From NCBI RefSeq assembly GCF_013520865.1, contig NZ_JACDXJ010000001.1:248001-312000 (forward strand): a stretch of 64,000 nt of DNA, written 5' to 3'. The position numbers were made by a program, and so were the translations under genes. The DNA is from Microvirga mediterraneensis. Lineage in GTDB: Bacteria > Pseudomonadota > Alphaproteobacteria > Rhizobiales > Beijerinckiaceae. Of the stretch, positions 53,944 through 63,985 are shown piece by piece. Numbering within the stretch: the stretch's first letter is position 1; the number at the start of each line of letters is the position of its first letter. The notes under the pieces are model-generated. The model did no database searches. It worked only from the letters and a program-made list of their open reading frames with translations, and had not been told where the DNA came from.

Positions 53944-54723
53944 TCAGGTCGTGGACGAGATCTGCCCGCCGTCGACGCGCAGGATCGAGCCCGTCATGAA
54001 CGAGGCCTTCTCGCTGGCGAGGAAGACGGCCGCAGCCGCGAATTCCTCGATCTCACCGTAGCGGCCAGCCGGAATGCCGGCGCGCGCCGCAGCGGCCACG
54101 TCCTCGACGGAGCGATTGGTGCGCTCCGCATTGGCGGCATCGAGCTGCTTCAGGCGATCGGTGGCGATGCGGCCCGGAGCGATGGCGTTCACGGTCACGC
54201 CCGAGGATGCCACTTCGCTCGCCAGCGTCTTGCCCCAGCCCACAAGCGCGGGCCGAATGGCATTCGAGATGGCGAGGTTCGGGATCGGCTGGATCACGCC
54301 GGAGGAGATCACGGAGATGATGCGGCCGAATCTGCGCTCGATCATGCCGGGTAGAAGCTGGTCGGCGATCCGCACGAGATTGACGAACATGGCTTCGAAC
54401 GACTGGCGCCACTGGTCGGACGAGACGCCCTGCGCCTTGCCGGGCGGCGGGCCGCCACTGTTGAGCACGAGAATGTCCACGCCGCCGAGCGCAGCCGTGA
54501 CATCCTTCACCAGCGCATCGACCTGATCGACCTTGCCGGTATCGCAGATGAAGGGAAGGACGTCCCTGCCGATCTTGTCGACGGCGGCCTTCGAGCCTTC
54601 CATGGTGCGGCTGGCGATGGCGACGCGCGCACCCTCCTCCGCCAACCCTTGAGCGATGCCGAAGCCCAGCCCCTTGCTCGCGCCGAGAACCAGCGCGCGC
54701 TTTCCTTTCAACCCTGTTTCCAT
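53944..54723 (-). CDS. SDR family protein with Ser/Arg in place of catalytic Tyr/Lys
   Basis: A 259-residue classical-size SDR. Cofactor motif is VLGASKGLGFGIAQGL and the NNAG equivalent is LNSGGPPPG. The active site has Ser at 140/141, but where YxxxK is expected it has S153 and R157 (LAISNAIRPAL). PFxR-type end: GQISSTT. NSGGP plus SxxxR occurs in an SDR subgroup whose reactions are unclear. The start has AGGGAG well placed. Twenty-three bases downstream of the DapA-family gene, so probably one operon acting on a sugar-acid or keto-acid. Confidence 0.85.
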   Translation of the reverse strand: METGLKGKRALVLGASKGLGFGIAQGLAEEGARVAIASRTMEGSKAAVDKIGRDVLPFICDTGKVDQVDALVKDVTAALGGVDILVLNSGGPPPGKAQGVSSDQWRQSFEAMFVNLVRIADQLLPGMIERRFGRIISVISSGVIQPIPNLAISNAIRPALVGWGKTLASEVASSGVTVNAIAPGRIATDRLKQLDAANAERTNRSVEDVAAAARAGIPAGRYGEIEEFAAAAVFLASEKASFMTGSILRVDGGQISSTT

Positions 54724-54746
54724 TCGTAGAAACTCCCTTGCAAAAC

Positions 54747-55670
54747 TCACGAGCGCTCGATGCGCTCCATCAGCCATTCGATCTCGGCAATCGTCTCCGG
54801 GCTCAGCTTCGGCCCGGGCTTGCGCAGCGTGTCGGACGCGATGATGCCGCGCCGCTTCAGCACGTATTTGCGCACGGCAAGCCCCACACCGGGCTGCGTC
54901 TCGTAGCGCACCAGCGGCAGGTGACGGTCGAAGAGGTCGTGTGCCTCCTTCCGCTTGCCTTGGTTGATGAGGTTCACCACGCCGACCAGCATTTCGGGAT
55001 AGGCGTAGCCCGTCATGGCTCCGTCGGCGCCGCGCTCCATCTCGAAGGGAAGGAACATGCCGCCGTTGCCGCAGAGGATGGACACGCGGCGCGCCTGACC
55101 GGCATCGCTGGCGCGGCGCAGGGTCGTGATCTTGTCGAGGCCTGGCCAATCCTCATGCTTGAGCATCACGCAGGAGGGGCTCTGCTCGATGATGCGCATG
55201 ATCACCTTGGGCGTCATGACAACATTGGTCGTGAGTGGATAATCCTGGATCACCCACGGCACGTCCGCTCCGATGGCTTCCACCGCATCGGCGTAATAGG
55301 AGACGATCTGGTCGTCGGTCTTGAGCGTCGAGGGCGGAGCGATCATGACGCCGGCTGCGCCCGCGTCCATCACCTTGGACGACAGGCCCGACATGGCGGC
55401 GAAGCCTGCGGCAGAGACACCGACGATGATGGGAACGCGCCCCGCCACCGTGGCGATAACCTGGCGGGCGAAGGAAAGGGCCTCGTCGGCCGCCAGCTTG
55501 GGCGCTTCGCCCATGATGCCGAGAATCGTCAGCCCGGTGGCGCCGGCTTTCAGATAGGCCTCGACCATCCGGTCGGTCGAGGCGACGTCCACACGCCCAT
55601 CGCTCTCGAAGGGCGTGGGACAGATGACATAGACGCCGGCGGCAGAACTGGTGAGCAAGGCTTCCTCCAT
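54747..55670 (-). CDS. Dihydrodipicolinate synthase/N-acetylneuraminate lyase family protein
   Basis: A 307-residue (beta/alpha)8 class I aldolase-type protein. The Schiff-base Lys is in CVMLKHED and the Tyr in VIQDYPLT; the GIMGEAPKLAADE segment replaces the usual GTTGE motif. The length and C-terminal helices favour a keto-deoxy sugar-acid aldolase or dehydratase rather than lysine biosynthesis DapA. Paired with the SDR gene. The pentonate-oxidation operon lies 4 kb away, so a related sugar-acid route is possible but unproven. Confidence 0.82.
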   Translation of the reverse strand: MEEALLTSSAAGVYVICPTPFESDGRVDVASTDRMVEAYLKAGATGLTILGIMGEAPKLAADEALSFARQVIATVAGRVPIIVGVSAAGFAAMSGLSSKVMDAGAAGVMIAPPSTLKTDDQIVSYYADAVEAIGADVPWVIQDYPLTTNVVMTPKVIMRIIEQSPSCVMLKHEDWPGLDKITTLRRASDAGQARRVSILCGNGGMFLPFEMERGADGAMTGYAYPEMLVGVVNLINQGKRKEAHDLFDRHLPLVRYETQPGVGLAVRKYVLKRRGIIASDTLRKPGPKLSPETIAEIEWLMERIERS

Positions 55671-55758
55671 GGCAGGATCGGGCGGGAGAGATCAGGCCCC
55701 TCCATACACCCGCTTTCCGCCCGGCGCACTACCTTAGCTGCAGCCGGCTCTCATACCT

Positions 55759-55932
55759 TTAGCGGTGGCCGGAGCCGCCTTTCTTGCCGCCGCCGTCCTG
55801 CTTGTTGACGGTGGCCCAGGCGCGACGCTCGGCTTCCTTCTCGGAGACGCCGCGATTCTCGTAGCCTTCTTCGATATGCTCGGCCTTGCGCTTCTGCTTG
55901 TCCGTGTAGGCGGACTTGTCACCACGGGACAT
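55759..55932 (-). CDS. Small Lys-rich conserved protein (57 aa), often labelled plasmid stabilisation protein
   Basis: Sequence begins MSRGDKSAYTDKQKRKAEHI, then ERRAWATVNK and ends with a Gly/Lys tail (GGGKKGGSGHR). This is a compact family widespread in Hyphomicrobiales; the label plasmid stabilisation is not supported by any feature here. GAGGAGAA lies seven bases before the ATG. A GGAAC-N16-GGTT box facing this gene lies about 65-85 bases upstream, suggesting general stress control. Likely a small stress protein; mechanism unknown. Confidence 0.8.
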   Translation of the reverse strand: MSRGDKSAYTDKQKRKAEHIEEGYENRGVSEKEAERRAWATVNKQDGGGKKGGSGHR

Positions 55933-55994
55933 GGATTTCTCCTCTCAGGCTAAAGCTCCAGGCGCCCCTCACGGGGTGCGCTCTCAAGGAAATC

Positions 55995-56019
55995 AACCGA
56001 GAAGATCCGATCGGGTTCC
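55995..56019 (-). promoter_or_regulatory. EcfG-like promoter before the 57-residue protein
   Basis: On the minus strand: GGAAC (complement of 56015-56019), 16 bases, GGTT (complement of 55995-55998). One mismatch to the consensus. Transcription would start about 55 bases before the ATG at 55932. It lies between this gene and the ppc stop codon. Confidence 0.4.
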
Positions 56020-56032
56020 GAAACTGTGTTTC

Positions 56033-58819
56033 CTAACCGCTGTTGCGCAGGCCCGCCGCGATGCCGTTGATGGACAGGTGGATGCCCTGCACGACCTGCT
56101 CATCGGCATCGCCGGAACGGTGACGCTTCAGCAATTCGATCTGCAGGTGGTTCAGCGGATCGAGATAGGGAAAGCGGTTGCGGATCGAGCGGGCGAGAAG
56201 CGGATTGCCGTCGAGCAGGGATTGCTGCTGCATGATGGCGAGGAGCTGCCTGATCGAATCCTCCCATTCGTGGCGCAGGCGCGGGAAGATGGCCTCGCGA
56301 AGGCCGTCGTCTTCGACGAGCTTCGCGTAGCGCGACGCGATGGCGATGTTGCTCTTCGCCAGCACCATGTCCATGTTCGACAGGAGCGCCTGGAAGAAGG
56401 GCCATTCGCGGTACATCTCCTGCAGCAGAGCCAAGCCGGTGTCAGGGTGCTTCTCAAGCCATTCGTTGACGGCGGAGCCGAATCCGTACCAGCCCGGCAG
56501 CATGAGGCGGCACTGCGCCCAGCCGAACACCCAGGGAATGGCGCGCAGGTCCTCGATGCGCCGCGAATTTGTGCGCGAGGCGGGCCGGCTGCCGATGTTC
56601 AGATTGGCGATTTCGCCAATCACCGTGGATTCCCAGAAATAGCGCTCGAACCCTTCGGTCTCGTAGACGAGGGCCCGATAAGCCTTGAAGGCGCTGTTCG
56701 ACAGCTCCTCCATGGCATTGAGATATTCCGCGCGCGGCGCCGACTGGCCGGAATGCAGCAGCGAGGCTTCGAGGGTCGCGGCGGCCAGGATCTCAAGATT
56801 GCGCCGCCCGAGATCGGGATTGGAGTATTTGCCCGCGATCACCTCGCCCTGTTCCGTGATGCGGATGGCGCCCTGCACGGCTCCTCCGGGCTGCGCGAGG
56901 ATCGCCTGATAGCTCGGCCCGCCGCCACGCCCCACCGATCCGCCGCGTCCGTGGAAGAGACGGAGAGCCACGCCATGACGCCTGAACACCTCGATCAGTT
57001 CGATCTCCGCCTTGTAGAGCTCCCAGCCCGACGTGAGGAAGCCGCCGTCCTTGTTGCTGTCCGAATAGCCGAGCATCACCTCCTGCGCCTGACCGCGGCT
57101 GCGCAACAGGCGCATGTAAGCGGGCAGCGCGAAGAGCGCATCCATCACGCCGCTGCAATGGCGCAGATCCGCAATGGTCTCGAAGAGCGGGATGATGTTC
57201 ACGTCCATCTCGCCGTCGCGTGGACGCAAGAGGCCCGCCTCCTTCAGGAGAAGGGCCACCTCAAGAATGTCCGACGGATCGCTCGCCTTGGAGATGACGT
57301 AGTTCGGCACGGCCGCGCGGCCGTAGCGCCGGTGGGCTTCGGCGGCCTCGTGAACGATGGCGAGTTCGGACGATGTCTCCGGCGAGTATTCGAGATAGGG
57401 CGAGGTCAGGAGACGTGGGGTCGCGAGTTCTTCCATAAGCAGCGCGACACGCCTGTCCTCCGACAATCCTTCGTAGCCGGTGCCGGGCATCGCCTTCTCG
57501 AAAAGCTCGGCGATCACACGCTGATGAACGTCGGAGTTCTGCCGCATGTCGAGGCTTGCCAGATGGAAGCCGAACACGTCGACCGTGCGGCGCAGCTTGC
57601 GCAGGCGCCCCCGCGACAGGGAGCCCGATCCGTTCGACCGCAGGGAGCGGTGCAGGATGGACAGATCGCCTTCGAATTCGTCGACGCTGTCATAGGCCGG
57701 CGCATCGCCCACCGCGTGACGCGCCACGTCGCCATGTCCTAGCCGCGCGGCGGTTGCCGCCAAGCGCGCATAGATACCTGATATCGCCCGGCGATAGGGC
57801 TCGTCCTGGCGATGGGGCGAAGGATCGGGAGAAGCCTTGGCGAGTTCCTGGACCTCATCGGACACATTCACATAGCGCCCATCGAGCGACAGTTCGGCGC
57901 CCAGGCAATGGAGTTCTTCGAGGTAGAAGCCAAGGGCGTGCTTGCTCTGCAGCATCAGGGCCTGACGCAGGGCATCCGCCGTCACGAAGGGATTGCCGTC
58001 GCGGTCACCGCCGATCCAGCTTCCCATCCGCAGGAAGGAGGGAAGCTCCACATTCTCCCAGACGGGATCCATGGCCGCGAGCTGATCCTCCAGGGCGGCA
58101 TAGACGCGGGGCAACTCCTTGAAGAAGGTGTAGTCGTAATAGGAAAGGCCGTTATTGACCTCGTCGATCACCTTCAGCCTGTTCCGGCGCAGAATGCTCG
58201 TCTGCCAGAGAGTGAGGATGGCGCGGCGAAGGCCCTCCTGACAGGCCGCCTCCTCATCCGGCGTCAAATGCTGCCGGTCGCGCTGCGCCAGGATCTGGGA
58301 GATCTCCATCTCCCGGTCGATGGTACTCTTGCGGCGCACCTCCGTCGGGTGCGCGGTCAGGACCGGAGAGACCAGAGCGGAGCCGAAGAAGGCCTGCAGG
58401 GCGTTGTGGCTGATGCCCGCGTCCCGGATGAGTTTGAGCGCCCGCGCTAATGTTCCCTCGCGCGGCGCTGAAGCCTCCAGGGCGTGAGCGCCCGCCATGG
58501 CATGGGCGCGGGATCGGCGGACATGGTGCTGGTCCTCGGCGATGTTCGCCAGATGCGAGAAATAGCTGTAGGCCCGGATGATCTGGTTGGTGCGTCCCCG
58601 CGAGAGGCTGTTCAGGATCGTCTCGAGCTCGCGGCGGGCGGTTTCATCCTCGTCGCGGTGGAAGCGGATCGAGGTCTGGCGGATGCGCTCGACGATCTCG
58701 AAAGCCGCTTCTCCCTCCTGTTCGCGGATCGTATCGCCGAGGATGCGCCCCAGGAGCCGGATATCGTCGCGAAGGGGAAAGTCCTTCTCGGGCGTGACGT
58801 CGGGATTGATCAGGGACAT
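56033..58819 (-). CDS. ppc: Phosphoenolpyruvate carboxylase
   Basis: A 928-residue enzyme that carboxylates phosphoenolpyruvate to oxaloacetate. It has [12 protein letters not shown] (catalytic His), [45 protein letters not shown] and the C-terminal LRNSG, the usual QNTG-like end. The length is normal for bacterial PEPC. In methylotrophic relatives the enzyme also serves the serine cycle, but no serine-cycle gene is adjacent, so an anaplerotic role is the simple reading. Downstream of and co-directional with the Hsp70-like gene, with 91 AT-rich bases between. Confidence 0.96.
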   Translation of the reverse strand: MSLINPDVTPEKDFPLRDDIRLLGRILGDTIREQEGEAAFEIVERIRQTSIRFHRDEDETARRELETILNSLSRGRTNQIIRAYSYFSHLANIAEDQHHVRRSRAHAMAGAHALEASAPREGTLARALKLIRDAGISHNALQAFFGSALVSPVLTAHPTEVRRKSTIDREMEISQILAQRDRQHLTPDEEAACQEGLRRAILTLWQTSILRRNRLKVIDEVNNGLSYYDYTFFKELPRVYAALEDQLAAMDPVWENVELPSFLRMGSWIGGDRDGNPFVTADALRQALMLQSKHALGFYLEELHCLGAELSLDGRYVNVSDEVQELAKASPDPSPHRQDEPYRRAISGIYARLAATAARLGHGDVARHAVGDAPAYDSVDEFEGDLSILHRSLRSNGSGSLSRGRLRKLRRTVDVFGFHLASLDMRQNSDVHQRVIAELFEKAMPGTGYEGLSEDRRVALLMEELATPRLLTSPYLEYSPETSSELAIVHEAAEAHRRYGRAAVPNYVISKASDPSDILEVALLLKEAGLLRPRDGEMDVNIIPLFETIADLRHCSGVMDALFALPAYMRLLRSRGQAQEVMLGYSDSNKDGGFLTSGWELYKAEIELIEVFRRHGVALRLFHGRGGSVGRGGGPSYQAILAQPGGAVQGAIRITEQGEVIAGKYSNPDLGRRNLEILAAATLEASLLHSGQSAPRAEYLNAMEELSNSAFKAYRALVYETEGFERYFWESTVIGEIANLNIGSRPASRTNSRRIEDLRAIPWVFGWAQCRLMLPGWYGFGSAVNEWLEKHPDTGLALLQEMYREWPFFQALLSNMDMVLAKSNIAIASRYAKLVEDDGLREAIFPRLRHEWEDSIRQLLAIMQQQSLLDGNPLLARSIRNRFPYLDPLNHLQIELLKRHRSGDADEQVVQGIHLSINGIAAGLRNSG

Positions 58820-58910
58820 GAGAGGACTCCCGCTTCAGGCGCCAATGTTGCGCTGCGAAATAAAACCCTTTATCTCCCTACGGCAAGCGTAATTTTATTT
58901 TAAATCTAGC

Positions 58911-60221
58911 CTAGTTCGTGACAGCCCAACGCTCGGGGGCTTCCGACTGGCCGATGAGCGCCAGCCCATAGGCGATCGACTCGAACTGGTCCGCCGAGGT
59001 CAGCCTGGTTTCACCGAATCGGTCGACGAACAGGCGCCGGATGGCCGGGACGAAAGATGTGCCGCCCGTTAGGAAGACCCTCTCGATCTCCCCCGGCTTC
59101 ACACCGGACTTGGCGAGCGCCTCGTCGACCGTCTGGGCGATCCGGTCGACATCCTCCGCGATCCAGGTCTCGAACTCGGCGCGGGTGATCTTCGCCTGGA
59201 TGTCGACGCCCTCGCCCTGGAAGCGGAAATCCGTCTCCTCCTGGTTGGAGAGCGCCACCTTGGCCGACGATACGGCCCGGTAGAGGGCGAAGCCCAGATC
59301 GTATTCGATGATGTCGATGAATTTCTCCAGCGGCTCAGGCTCCAGGGCGACGCGGGCGAGTTCGCGCAGCTCCTTCAAGTCGCCGCTGCCCTTCATCATG
59401 GCGAGCTGGTTCCAACGGGCAAAGTTTGCGTAGTAGTGGTTGGGGATCGTCAGGATCTTGTCCATGGAGCGGTAGAGCCCACCCTTGCCGAGGCGTGGCG
59501 ATACGACCTTGTCGACGATCCGATAATCGAAGGCATCGCCCGCAAGACCGATACCTGCATGCCCCAGGGGCTCCGCGCGCAGCGCGCCGCCGGCCTTCGA
59601 GAACCGCATCACCGAAAAGTCGCTGGTGCCGCCGCCGAAATCCGCGACGAGCACGGTGGCGTCGTGGTCGAGCTGGCGCGCGTAGAAGAAGGCGGCGCCG
59701 ACAGGCTCATAGACATAGCGGGCCTGCTCGGCCCCGAGCCGTCCGAAGGCGGCCCGGTAGCGCCGCATCGCGAGATCGTCATCCGGGTTGTAGCCCGCGA
59801 ACTGGACCGGCCGGCCGATAACCACATTCCCTGCGCCCCAATCCAACCGGGAGCCGCCATGCTCCGCGAGCGTGCGCAGAAACGCGCTCAACAGGTCCTC
59901 GAAGGCGTAGCGCTCCCGGAAGATGCGGGTTTCCTTGAAGGTGGCGCTGGCCGCGAAAGTCTTGAAGGATTGGATGAAACGGTGGGCATGGAGCCCCTCG
60001 AGGAACTGCTCGATAGCCCAGGGGCCGCCCTCGACCTCCGTCCGCAGGCCGTTGCCGTGCCGCTCGTCCCAGAAGCAGAGCGCCGTGACATAGACCTTCA
60101 GGCGCTCTCCCCCATGCTCGAAGGTTAGCGCCTCCACATTCCCCTCCGGATCCGCGATGGCCACGACCGTGTTGCTGGTGCCGAAATCGATGCCGATGGA
60201 AAAATCAGGGGATACGGGCAT
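58911..60221 (-). CDS. Hsp70 family protein, YegD-like
   Basis: A 436-residue protein with the actin-like ATPase core of Hsp70: [38 protein letters not shown] (phosphate 2) and [21 protein letters not shown] (adenosine). The substrate-binding domain of DnaK is missing, as in YegD-type proteins, whose partners are unknown. It is divergent from tex across 183 bases and could share promoter elements with it. Confidence 0.9.
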   Translation of the reverse strand: MPVSPDFSIGIDFGTSNTVVAIADPEGNVEALTFEHGGERLKVYVTALCFWDERHGNGLRTEVEGGPWAIEQFLEGLHAHRFIQSFKTFAASATFKETRIFRERYAFEDLLSAFLRTLAEHGGSRLDWGAGNVVIGRPVQFAGYNPDDDLAMRRYRAAFGRLGAEQARYVYEPVGAAFFYARQLDHDATVLVADFGGGTSDFSVMRFSKAGGALRAEPLGHAGIGLAGDAFDYRIVDKVVSPRLGKGGLYRSMDKILTIPNHYYANFARWNQLAMMKGSGDLKELRELARVALEPEPLEKFIDIIEYDLGFALYRAVSSAKVALSNQEETDFRFQGEGVDIQAKITRAEFETWIAEDVDRIAQTVDEALAKSGVKPGEIERVFLTGGTSFVPAIRRLFVDRFGETRLTSADQFESIAYGLALIGQSEAPERWAVTN

Positions 60222-60404
60222 TTGGACCTCGGAGGACGGCTTGAAGGGCCGGACGGTCTATACGCCAAGGCCAGCCAAGCCAAGGGGAAAAACCAAATAC
60301 TCTATTCCCTAACGGTACTGCGACCCCGGGGCTGTGGACGGCCCGTTGACCGGGGGGCGCCCCGCACCGTAGAAGCCGCGCCTTATGCTTTTTCGGAGAC
60401 GTCC

Positions 60405-62750
60405 ATGCTATCCATCGGTCAGCGCATCGCGAACGAACTGAATGTCCAGGAATGGCAGGTCAAGGCGGCTGTCGAGCTGCTCGACGGCGGCTCCACCGTT
60501 CCTTTCATCGCGCGCTACCGCAAGGAAGTCACCGGCACCCTGGACGATGCCCAGCTGCGCACCCTGGAGGAGCGCCTGCGCTACCTGCGCGAGATGGAGG
60601 ACCGCCGCAAGACGATCCTCGACAGCATCCGCGAGCAAGGCAAGCTTAACGACGAACTGGCGCTCCAAATCAACAACGCCGACACCAAGGCGCGTCTCGA
60701 AGATCTCTACCTGCCCTACAAGCCCAAGCGGCGCACCAAGGCGCAGATCGCCAAGGAAGCAGGCCTGGAGCCCCTGGCGGATCTCCTCCTGAGCGAACCC
60801 GCCCGCGACCCGAAGGAAGCGGCGGCCGCCTTCGTGAATGCCGAGAAAGAAGTCGCCACGCCCGAGGCGGCCCTGGAAGGCGCCCGTTCGATCCTGGTCG
60901 AGCGTTTCTCGGAAAACGCCGAGTTGCTGGGCTCCCTGCGCGACATCTATTGGGAGCGCGGCAGCCTCACCTCCAAGGTCCGCGACGGCAAGCAGACCGA
61001 CGGGGCGAAATTCTCCGATTACTTCGACTTCGCCGAGCCGCTGACCAAGCTCCCCTCCCACCGCATCCTCGCGCTCTTCCGCGGTGAGAAGGAAGAGATC
61101 CTCGACCTGCGGATGGAGGAGGACAAGGATGCCGCCGAGCCCAGCTATGTCAGCCGCTACGAAGGCCGCACCGCCCTCGCCTTCGGCATCGTCGACCAGG
61201 GCCGCCCAGGCGACAAGTGGCTTCTGGAAACCGTGCGCTGGGCCTGGCGCACGAAACTGCGCTTCTCCATCGAGCTCGACATGAAGATGAAGCTCTGGCA
61301 GCTCGCGGAGGAGGAGGCCGTGAAGGTGTTCGCCGGCAACCTGCGCGACCTGCTGCTTGCGGCTCCCGCCGGGGCGCGCCCGACGCTCGGCCTCGATCCG
61401 GGCTACCGCACCGGCGTGAAGGTGGCCGTGGTGGATGCGACCGGAAAGGTCGTGGCGACCGACACCATCTACCCGCACGAGCCGAAGCGCCAATGGGACG
61501 AATCCCTCGCGACGCTGGCGCGGCTCTGCCGCGTCCACAAGGTCGAACTCGTCGCCATCGGCAACGGCACGGCCTCCCGCGAGACCGACAAGCTCGCGGC
61601 CGAACTGGTGGCGAAGCATCCGGACTTGAAACTGACCAAGATCATGGTCTCGGAGGCGGGCGCTTCCGTCTATTCCGCGTCCGCCTTCGCCAGCCAGGAG
61701 CTGCCCGACCTCGACGTGTCCCTGCGCGGCGCCGTCTCCATCGCGCGCCGCCTGCAGGATCCGCTGGCCGAACTGGTGAAGATCGACCCGAAATCCATCG
61801 GCGTCGGGCAGTACCAGCACGATCTCGCGGAATACAAGCTCTCCCGCTCCCTCGATGCTGTCGTGGAGGATTGCGTGAACGCGGTCGGCGTCGATCTCAA
61901 CACCGCCTCCGCGCCGCTCCTGTCCCGCGTGTCGGGCCTCGGCGAATGGGTGGCGAAGAACATCGTCGAGCACCGGGACGCCAACGGGCCGTTCAAGACG
62001 CGCAAGGCGCTGACCAAGGTGTCGGGCCTGGGTCCGAAGACCTTCGAGCAGGCGGCGGGCTTCCTGCGCATTCCGAATGGCGACGACCCGCTCGATGCCT
62101 CCGGGGTCCATCCGGAAGCCTACCCGGTGGTGCGCCGCATTCTCGAAGCCACGAAGAGCGACATCAAGGTCGTGATCGGCAACGGGGCCGTCCTGAAGAA
62201 GCTCAACCCGCAGGCTTTCACGGACGAGAAGTTCGGCGTACCGACCGTGAAGGACATCCTGAGCGAGCTGGAGAAGCCCGGCCGCGACCCGCGCCCCGAA
62301 TTCAAGACCGCAACCTTCATGGAAGGCGTGGAGAAGATCGGCGACCTGAGGCCCGGCATGATGCTGGAAGGGGTCGTCACCAACGTGGCCGCCTTCGGCG
62401 CCTTCGTCGACGTGGGCGTGCACCAGGACGGGCTCGTGCACATTTCGGCGCTCGCCGACACCTTCGTGAAGGATCCGCGCACCGTCGTGAAGCCGGGCGA
62501 CATCGTGAAGGTGAAGGTGCTCGAGGTCGACGTTCCGAGGAAGCGCATCTCGCTTTCCATGCGCATGAGCGATCCGGCCGAGAAGCGGCCCCAGGGCCGC
62601 CAGGACGACAACCGGGCCGCGTTCCAGAAGCATCGTTCCCAGAATGAGCGGAAGCCGGCCCCGCAGGCTCAAGCCTCCGGCGGCGCCCTGGCCGATGCCC
62701 TGCGCCGGGCCGCGATGGCGGGCGGCAAGGACAAGGGCAACCGGAAATGA
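60405..62750 (+). CDS. tex: Tex-type transcription accessory protein
   Basis: A 781-residue RNA-binding protein. The N-terminal Tex domain ([32 protein letters not shown]), a YqgF-like RNase H fold ([20 protein letters not shown], about 325), two HhH motifs (about 500-560, [16 protein letters not shown]) and a C-terminal S1 domain ([21 protein letters not shown], about 650-720) appear in the family order. The tail is basic and low-complexity. The ATG at 60405 has GGAGA upstream and matches the usual N-terminus. It affects transcription or RNA turnover in many bacteria. Confidence 0.95.
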   Translation: MLSIGQRIANELNVQEWQVKAAVELLDGGSTVPFIARYRKEVTGTLDDAQLRTLEERLRYLREMEDRRKTILDSIREQGKLNDELALQINNADTKARLEDLYLPYKPKRRTKAQIAKEAGLEPLADLLLSEPARDPKEAAAAFVNAEKEVATPEAALEGARSILVERFSENAELLGSLRDIYWERGSLTSKVRDGKQTDGAKFSDYFDFAEPLTKLPSHRILALFRGEKEEILDLRMEEDKDAAEPSYVSRYEGRTALAFGIVDQGRPGDKWLLETVRWAWRTKLRFSIELDMKMKLWQLAEEEAVKVFAGNLRDLLLAAPAGARPTLGLDPGYRTGVKVAVVDATGKVVATDTIYPHEPKRQWDESLATLARLCRVHKVELVAIGNGTASRETDKLAAELVAKHPDLKLTKIMVSEAGASVYSASAFASQELPDLDVSLRGAVSIARRLQDPLAELVKIDPKSIGVGQYQHDLAEYKLSRSLDAVVEDCVNAVGVDLNTASAPLLSRVSGLGEWVAKNIVEHRDANGPFKTRKALTKVSGLGPKTFEQAAGFLRIPNGDDPLDASGVHPEAYPVVRRILEATKSDIKVVIGNGAVLKKLNPQAFTDEKFGVPTVKDILSELEKPGRDPRPEFKTATFMEGVEKIGDLRPGMMLEGVVTNVAAFGAFVDVGVHQDGLVHISALADTFVKDPRTVVKPGDIVKVKVLEVDVPRKRISLSMRMSDPAEKRPQGRQDDNRAAFQKHRSQNERKPAPQAQASGGALADALRRAAMAGGKDKGNRK

Positions 62751-62758
62751 GCCAGACC

Positions 62759-62779
62759 GGGGCGGCTTGTGGCCGCCCC
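62759..62779 (+). terminator. Possible tex terminator
   Basis: GGGGCGGC-TTGTG-GCCGCCCC, an 8-base-pair GC stem nine bases after the tex stop. It lacks a clear T-tract, so it may instead be a Rho-dependent pause or structural element. Confidence 0.35.
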
Positions 62780-62802
62780 TGAAGTGCTCTAGAAGCAAAG
62801 CG

Positions 62803-62889
62803 TCTCACGGGGAGCCCATCCGGGGCTGAGAGGCGGCAAGGCCGCCGACCCGTCGAACCTGATCCGGGTCATGCCGGCGGAGGGAATGA
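62803..62889 (+). ncRNA. TPP riboswitch (THI element)
   Basis: A complete thiamine pyrophosphate riboswitch: GGGGAGCCC...GGGGCTGAGAGG (CUGAGA at 62826-62831), a short P3a stem GGCGGC-AA-GGCCGCC, then GAACCTGATCCGGGTCATGC (ACCUGAUC at 62857-62864) and GGCGGAGGGAA. All TPP-contacting motifs are intact. It lies about 80 bases before thiB and should lower its expression when TPP is plentiful, most likely by hiding the ribosome-binding site, as is usual in proteobacteria. Confidence 0.95.
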
Positions 62890-62971
62890 GCATGCGACAT
62901 CGCCAGAAAAGCCATGCCCCGTGCAATCCGTGCCGCCGGTCCGGCCTGCCTCATGCATGGGAGCGCTCCTG

Positions 62972-63976
62972 ATGTTACGCCGACTTCTCCTCACCCTCGC
63001 GACGCTTGGACTCGCGACGGGCCTCGCCCAGGCCCAGACCAAACCGACCCTCACGGTCTATACCTACAGCTCGTTCGCCGGGAAATACGGCCCCGGCAAG
63101 ACCGTCAAGGAGCGCTTCGAGGCAACCTGCGGCTGCGAATTGAACTGGGTCACGGCCGAGGATGCCGGGAGCCTGCTCGGACGGCTGCGGCTCGAAGGCG
63201 AGAACACCAAGGCCGATGCAGTGGTCGGTCTCGACATGAATCTCATGGCGGAGGCCAAGTCTCTCAACCTTTTTGCCCCTCATGGCGTGGATGAAAGAAC
63301 TCTGACACTTCCTATCACATGGAGTGACAGCACCTTCCTTCCCTTCGACTGGGGCTATTACGCCTTCGTGTACGACGCCAACAAGCTCGCCAACCCGCCC
63401 AAAAGCCTGAAGGAACTGGTCGACGATCCCAACGGCCCGAAGGTGGTGCTGCAGGATCCCCGCACCAGTGCGCCGGGCCTCGGCCTCCTGCTCTGGATGC
63501 AGAAGGTCTACGGCGATCAAGCCGGCGAGGCCTGGGGCAAGCTCAAGCCCCGCATCGTCACCTTCACCAAGGGCTGGTCCGAGGCCTACGGCCTGTTCCT
63601 GAAGGGCGAGGCCGACATGGTGATGTCCTACACCACGTCGCCTGCTTATCACATCGTCGCGGAGAAGAAGGACAACTACAAGGCCGCCGCCTTTACGGAG
63701 GGTCACTATCTCCACGTGGAGCTCGCCGGCATGACCCGCACGACGAAGCAGCCGGACCTCGCCAAGCAGTTCATGGCCTTCATCCTCAGCGAGCCGTTCC
63801 AGTCGGCCATGCCCGAGGGCAACTGGATGATGCCAGCGAAGACGCCCGCTTCCGGCCTGCCCGACGCTTTTAAGAACCTCGTGCAGCCGGACAAGGCGCT
63901 TCTCTTCACCCCCGAGGAGGTGCAGCAGAACCGCCGCGCTTTCACGAATGCCTGGCTCAACGCCACCGCGCGCTGA
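62972..63976 (+). CDS. thiB: Thiamine ABC transporter substrate-binding protein
   Basis: A 334-residue periplasmic binding protein. Signal peptide MLRRLLLTLATLGLATGLAQ-A precedes TKPTLTVYTYSSFAGKYGPG, a ThiB hallmark, followed by DWGYYAFVYDANKL and DPRTSAPGLGLLLWM. GGGAG lies nine bases before the ATG at 62972, better than the in-frame GTG and ATG upstream. It binds thiamine or its phosphates for the ThiPQ importer. Controlled by the TPP riboswitch just upstream, and followed by a putative thiP. Confidence 0.95.
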   Translation: MLRRLLLTLATLGLATGLAQAQTKPTLTVYTYSSFAGKYGPGKTVKERFEATCGCELNWVTAEDAGSLLGRLRLEGENTKADAVVGLDMNLMAEAKSLNLFAPHGVDERTLTLPITWSDSTFLPFDWGYYAFVYDANKLANPPKSLKELVDDPNGPKVVLQDPRTSAPGLGLLLWMQKVYGDQAGEAWGKLKPRIVTFTKGWSEAYGLFLKGEADMVMSYTTSPAYHIVAEKKDNYKAAAFTEGHYLHVELAGMTRTTKQPDLAKQFMAFILSEPFQSAMPEGNWMMPAKTPASGLPDAFKNLVQPDKALLFTPEEVQQNRRAFTNAWLNATAR

Positions 63977-63985
63977 TCGCCGCTC

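Noticed and set aside
60408..62798. A 796-codon minus-strand open frame opposite tex
   Set aside because: Rich in His, Arg, Gly and Leu with no motifs; a typical antisense shadow of a GC-rich gene. The plus strand encodes all Tex domains.
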